From contig CAMLNW010000035.1 in the NCBI GenBank assembly GCA_946481495.1, forward strand, positions 1 to 15,396: 15,396 nucleotides of DNA, read 5' to 3'. The position numbers and the translations under genes are program-made. The notes beneath the pieces were generated by a model, which saw only the letters and a list, made by a program, of their open reading frames with translations, did no database searches and was not told where the DNA came from. Source of the stretch: an uncultured Actinomycetes bacterium. GTDB taxonomy: Bacteria > Actinomycetota > Thermoleophilia > Solirubrobacterales > Thermoleophilaceae. Positions 13,776 to 15,396 of this stretch are shown piece by piece; the stretch's first letter is position 1; each line of letters begins with the position of its first letter.

Positions 13776-14235
13776 GTCTCCGGTGGCTGGGATTGGGTGC
13801 TCGGCGGGCTCCGGACTCCGCCCCGTCCCTGGCGCGACTTGTCGCTTGAGGGTTCGGGCGTTGGTCGACGGGAGGGGCTGCGCCGGAACGCCCGCCTGCG
13901 CGCCCAACCCACCACCGTCGCCACCCCGCCAGCAGCGCCTGTCCCATACAACAGGCTCGGCCGTAGCTCACAGACGTGGAGTCTCGAAGGTCGGAACGTT
14001 CTTTGCGTCCAGCCAGGTTGTGCCGTGGCTGATGGACAGTGCGGCTATAGGCGAACACAGGTTCGTCCGGCTGCTGCGTCATTGTCGTGCGCAAAGGTCA
14101 GATTCGGGACAGGACACCGTTTCTCTCCGGCCGCGACCCAAACCCGCGAAGCGCTAGCCCAGGCGATTATCAGCCGTAGCGGGCGGTCGTGTGAATCCGG
14201 CCGCTCGCTTGGTGTGTAATACGCGCTGCAGAAAG
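13776..14235. other. Stretch without a convincing gene
   Basis: About 460 bases between the deacetylase gene and the next gene hold several overlapping open frames on both strands, but none has a good start, a recognisable domain or typical composition. The predicted peptides are rich in Pro, Arg, Gly and Ser without repeated or conserved blocks. GC falls from the left part toward the right. No tRNA, complete insertion sequence or CRISPR unit is seen. It may be decayed sequence at the border between the glycan cluster and the lower-GC accessory genes. Confidence 0.5.
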
Positions 14236-14979
14236 ATGTCGAAGCTAGAGATAAAAGCTCGCATCGCTTCGACGCACCCGGTCGACAAGTATCCGGGATG
14301 GCGTTTGACAGCGGAGGCCCTAGAGGGTTTGGCCGAGCGCCTTAGGGCGGGCGACGTCCCGATGCTTTTCGACCATGATGCGCGTCAAACCATCGTGTCC
14401 AAGTGGATCAACGCAGAGGTAGTGCCACTCGATAACGGGGATTCGGCCCTCGAAGGGACCTTTGAAGTTGACTCCGATGTATGGGCTCAGGTCCAAGACA
14501 AGTTCGACGATGCCGGCGTAGTCGGTGGATTCTCCTTCACCGCCACCGTGGGCCAGACCGGCCCTCGGTCAGGACGTGCAGCGGCAGTCGTCCTTGCTGC
14601 CGATGCCGCCGCTTGGTCAGATCGTGATCGCGCCGAGGCCGGGGCGATCCTCGACGCAATTGCACCGACACAGATAGATCGACTGTTTCAGTACAGCGGC
14701 GTTGAGCTCGCGACAATCTTCCTGGTACTGGCCCAAGGGGTTGGCCTTGGCGTCCTTGGTAATGCGGCCTACGACGCTCTCCGCTCTCTCGTTGGCCGTC
14801 GGACTGAGCAAACGCGCATAGAGATACATCGGCGCGGTTTCAGTGGAGAGACTCTGAAGGCTGTCATCACTACGAACGATCCCGATGTCGCGCAGAAGGC
14901 GCTTGAGACGCTGCATCCGAACCAATCTGCCCCGACCGTCTACTTTGATGTAGAGGCAGACGATTGGTTGGAGGATTGA
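14236..14979 (+). CDS. Hypothetical protein with prohead-protease-like N-terminus and one membrane segment
   Basis: A 247-aa protein from ATG 14236 (weak AGAAAG upstream; GTG 14191 would add 15 residues). Residues 30-105 read GDVPMLFDHDARQTIVSKW, later ALEGTFEVDSDVW and AGVVGGFSFTATV. This echoes the HK97-type prohead protease (peptidase S78) pattern, with a catalytic His in an xxxHDxxxxIG-like strand and a Ser in a GxSxxx strand. His47 and Ser100 would be the pair, a spacing near that of the phage enzymes. The similarity is by eye only. Residues about 155-185 (ELATIFLVLAQGVGLGVLGN) can span a membrane, and the C-terminus (about 190-247) is a soluble alpha/beta region. Codon use is clearly less GC-biased than in the glycan genes, suggesting transfer. 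It converges with the PIN toxin gene ten bases away. Function unknown. Confidence 0.75.
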   Translation: MSKLEIKARIASTHPVDKYPGWRLTAEALEGLAERLRAGDVPMLFDHDARQTIVSKWINAEVVPLDNGDSALEGTFEVDSDVWAQVQDKFDDAGVVGGFSFTATVGQTGPRSGRAAAVVLAADAAAWSDRDRAEAGAILDAIAPTQIDRLFQYSGVELATIFLVLAQGVGLGVLGNAAYDALRSLVGRRTEQTRIEIHRRGFSGETLKAVITTNDPDVAQKALETLHPNQSAPTVYFDVEADDWLED

Positions 14980-14989
14980 GTCACTCCTG

Positions 14990-15396
14990 TTATTCCGCAG
15001 GAAGTAGATCCAAGGAATCGCGGTGGTTCGGGCGTACGACTGTGAAGTGGCGTCGATCCAATGTGATGACCGTCGCCGTATCCAGTCGCTCAGCAAGCGC
15101 CACAACCGATGCGTCGGTGCCGCCGAGGGGGAGGTCTCCGTACTCGTCGACTAGTTCGGCCATGCGCGCCCAGTCGTTGTTCCGCGGTGGCTCGACCTCG
15201 ATCTGGCCGAGTCCTCGCAGGAACGACGCTTCGGCCTTGGCGCCCAAGCGACGACCAACGAGGTAAGTCGCCTCGGCGACCACCAACGCTGGGACGACCA
15301 ACTCGAGGTCGCGGCGCTGGAGTGTCGCCAGCGATGCGACGTGGGCATCGTCATCAAGATCGGCTGCCGCGTACAGCGGACCCGTATCAACGACTG
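14990..15396 (-). CDS. VapC-like PIN-domain ribonuclease toxin (partial, N-terminus off window)
   Basis: The minus-strand frame is open from the right edge to TAA at 14990-14992, giving 134 visible residues, near the usual full VapC length, so only a few N-terminal residues are missing. PIN-domain acidic residues are all present: Asp3 (VVDTGPLYAAA), Glu41 (VPALVVAEATYLV), Asp94 (GGTDASVVALAERL) and Asp113 (VITLDRRHF). These bind Mg or Mn for RNA cleavage. In VapBC modules the antitoxin gene usually lies directly upstream, which here would be beyond the right edge. The gene converges with the 14236-14979 gene with a 10-base gap. It may belong to a toxin-antitoxin pair in an accessory region; the RNA target is unknown. 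Confidence 0.88.
   Translation of the reverse strand, partial: VVDTGPLYAAADLDDDAHVASLATLQRRDLELVVPALVVAEATYLVGRRLGAKAEASFLRGLGQIEVEPPRNNDWARMAELVDEYGDLPLGGTDASVVALAERLDTATVITLDRRHFTVVRPNHRDSLDLLPAE

Noticed and set aside
13955..14020. tRNA-like GTAGCTCA string
   Set aside because: It resembles the start of a D-arm, but no matching acceptor stem, anticodon stem or T-arm of the right spacing could be built.
13771..14115. Inverted GTCCTGTC/GACAGGAC pair that could be ends of a small mobile element
   Set aside because: An 8-bp match about 340 bases apart is expected by chance in a region this size; no target duplication or transposase remnant was seen.
13389..14219. Plus-strand open frame overlapping the end of the deacetylase and the gap
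   Set aside because: It begins inside the deacetylase gene in another frame and is His/Arg/Pro-rich with no domain; no start signal is seen in the gap itself.
1..15396. CRISPR array, rRNA or complete insertion sequence
   Set aside because: No regularly spaced short repeats, no rRNA-like stretch and no transposase-like protein were found; the only large repeats are protein-domain duplications.

Overview
The window is very GC-rich on most of its length, with long Asp/Gly/Ala/Arg-rich proteins, GTG/TTG starts and leader sequences rich in GC hairpins. The protein styles (secreted LamG/FN3 mosaics, a Cys-bracketed basic C-terminal tail, an actinobacterial HAD/'Swiss Army Knife'-type gene) point to a high-GC actinobacterium, most likely Thermoleophilia/Solirubrobacterales. 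That assignment is inference from composition and protein style, not from a marker gene.

Layout. (1) 1-650: a minus-strand gene cut by the left edge (winged-helix regulator, perhaps an AbiEi-like antitoxin) with a dense cluster of TTGTC/GACAA inverted repeats upstream. (2) 691-2336: a divergent pair, malyl-CoA/citramalyl-CoA-type lyase (minus) and a MaoC-fold hydratase (plus), which fits C4/C5-acyl-CoA carbon metabolism. (3) 2419-2865: a small secreted CAP-domain protein (minus). (4) 3020-10076: two tandem paralogous genes for secreted lysyl-oxidase-like proteins followed by Ig-like, LamG and FN3 modules. The first copy is split by about 59 extra bases at 4490-4548, which shift the frame. The second is intact (about 1240 aa). 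(5) 10079-13749: a tight same-strand cluster beginning 2 nt after the intact lysyl oxidase gene: ATP-grasp ligase, HAD-fold protein, ExoA-like family 2 glycosyltransferase, and CE4 polysaccharide deacetylase. (6) 13750-14235: a stretch with no convincing gene. (7) 14236-14979: an orphan gene of visibly lower GC whose N-terminal half resembles a phage prohead protease, convergent with (8) a VapC-like PIN-domain toxin (minus) cut by the right edge.

How it may work together. The centre of the window looks like a cell-surface/extracellular-matrix locus. Glycosyltransferase, deacetylase and ATP-grasp ligase would build and decorate a glycan. The secreted copper amine oxidase-like proteins keep the His cluster and the Lys/Tyr pair expected for the lysyl-tyrosylquinone cofactor, carry lectin-like LamG modules, and could oxidise lysines to cross-link surface proteins or glycans. 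This matrix cross-linking module is the most interesting hypothesis here; its parts are seen in the sequence, the joint function is inference.
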